A DNA stretch of 6,081 bases, taken from NCBI GenBank assembly GCA_964629825.1, contig CAZVUW010000138.1, positions 1 through 6,081 on the forward strand. The letters are read 5' to 3'. Origin of the DNA: CAZVUW01 sp964629825. Lineage in GTDB: Bacteria; Actinomycetota; Nitriliruptoria; Euzebyales; Egibacteraceae. The notes beneath the pieces are model-generated. The model saw only the letters and a program-made list of their open reading frames with translations. It was not told the DNA's origin and did not search any database. Every line of letters starts with the position of its first letter. Position 1 is the first letter of the stretch. A program made the position numbers and the translations under genes. Below are positions 5,239-6,081 of this stretch, in pieces.

Positions 5239-6081
<843 letters not shown>

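Overview
This window is very GC-rich (roughly 70% by eye), with strong G/C third-position bias and frequent GTG starts. The gene order metalloprotease - tilS - hpt - ftsH is a known actinobacterial arrangement; in Mycobacterium tuberculosis the first three correspond to Rv3626c, Rv3625c and Rv3624c, with ftsH nearby. The window therefore looks like chromosomal DNA of an actinobacterium, possibly a less-studied lineage. I cannot name a genus from the sequence.

Left part (1-1194): the window opens inside the 3' end of a coenzyme B12-dependent acyl-CoA mutase most like the fused isobutyryl-CoA mutase IcmF. Convergent to it, on the minus strand, is a small zinc-ribbon/two-TM DUF983 protein. A 44-bp perfect palindrome lies between the two 3' ends and is the most unusual non-coding element here. 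DUF983 is divergent from a HIT-family hydrolase. Their shared 102-bp intergenic region holds a 10-bp inverted repeat that carries a possible -10 element for each direction.

Middle and right part (1195-6081), all plus strand: HIT protein; a small secreted or membrane-anchored protein of unknown function; a zincin-like metalloprotease (HELAH); TilS, the tRNA-Ile lysidine synthetase; Hpt, the hypoxanthine phosphoribosyltransferase; and the N-terminal 281 residues of FtsH, cut by the window end. The small membrane protein, metalloprotease and tilS are separated by only 12-23 bp and look like one transcription unit starting from a promoter near 1591-1621. hpt and ftsH have longer leaders (62 and 100 bp), each with a GCGCTANNNT -10-like motif, so they probably also have promoters of their own.

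In function this is mostly housekeeping: decoding fidelity (TilS), purine salvage (Hpt), membrane protein quality control (FtsH), nucleotide-conjugate hydrolysis (HIT) and acyl-CoA carbon-skeleton rearrangement (IcmF). I see no rRNA, tRNA, CRISPR, insertion sequence, phage or defence genes. No new multi-gene system is evident. The points worth following up are the palindrome, the mirrored promoter region, the recurring promoter motif and the uncharacterised small membrane protein.
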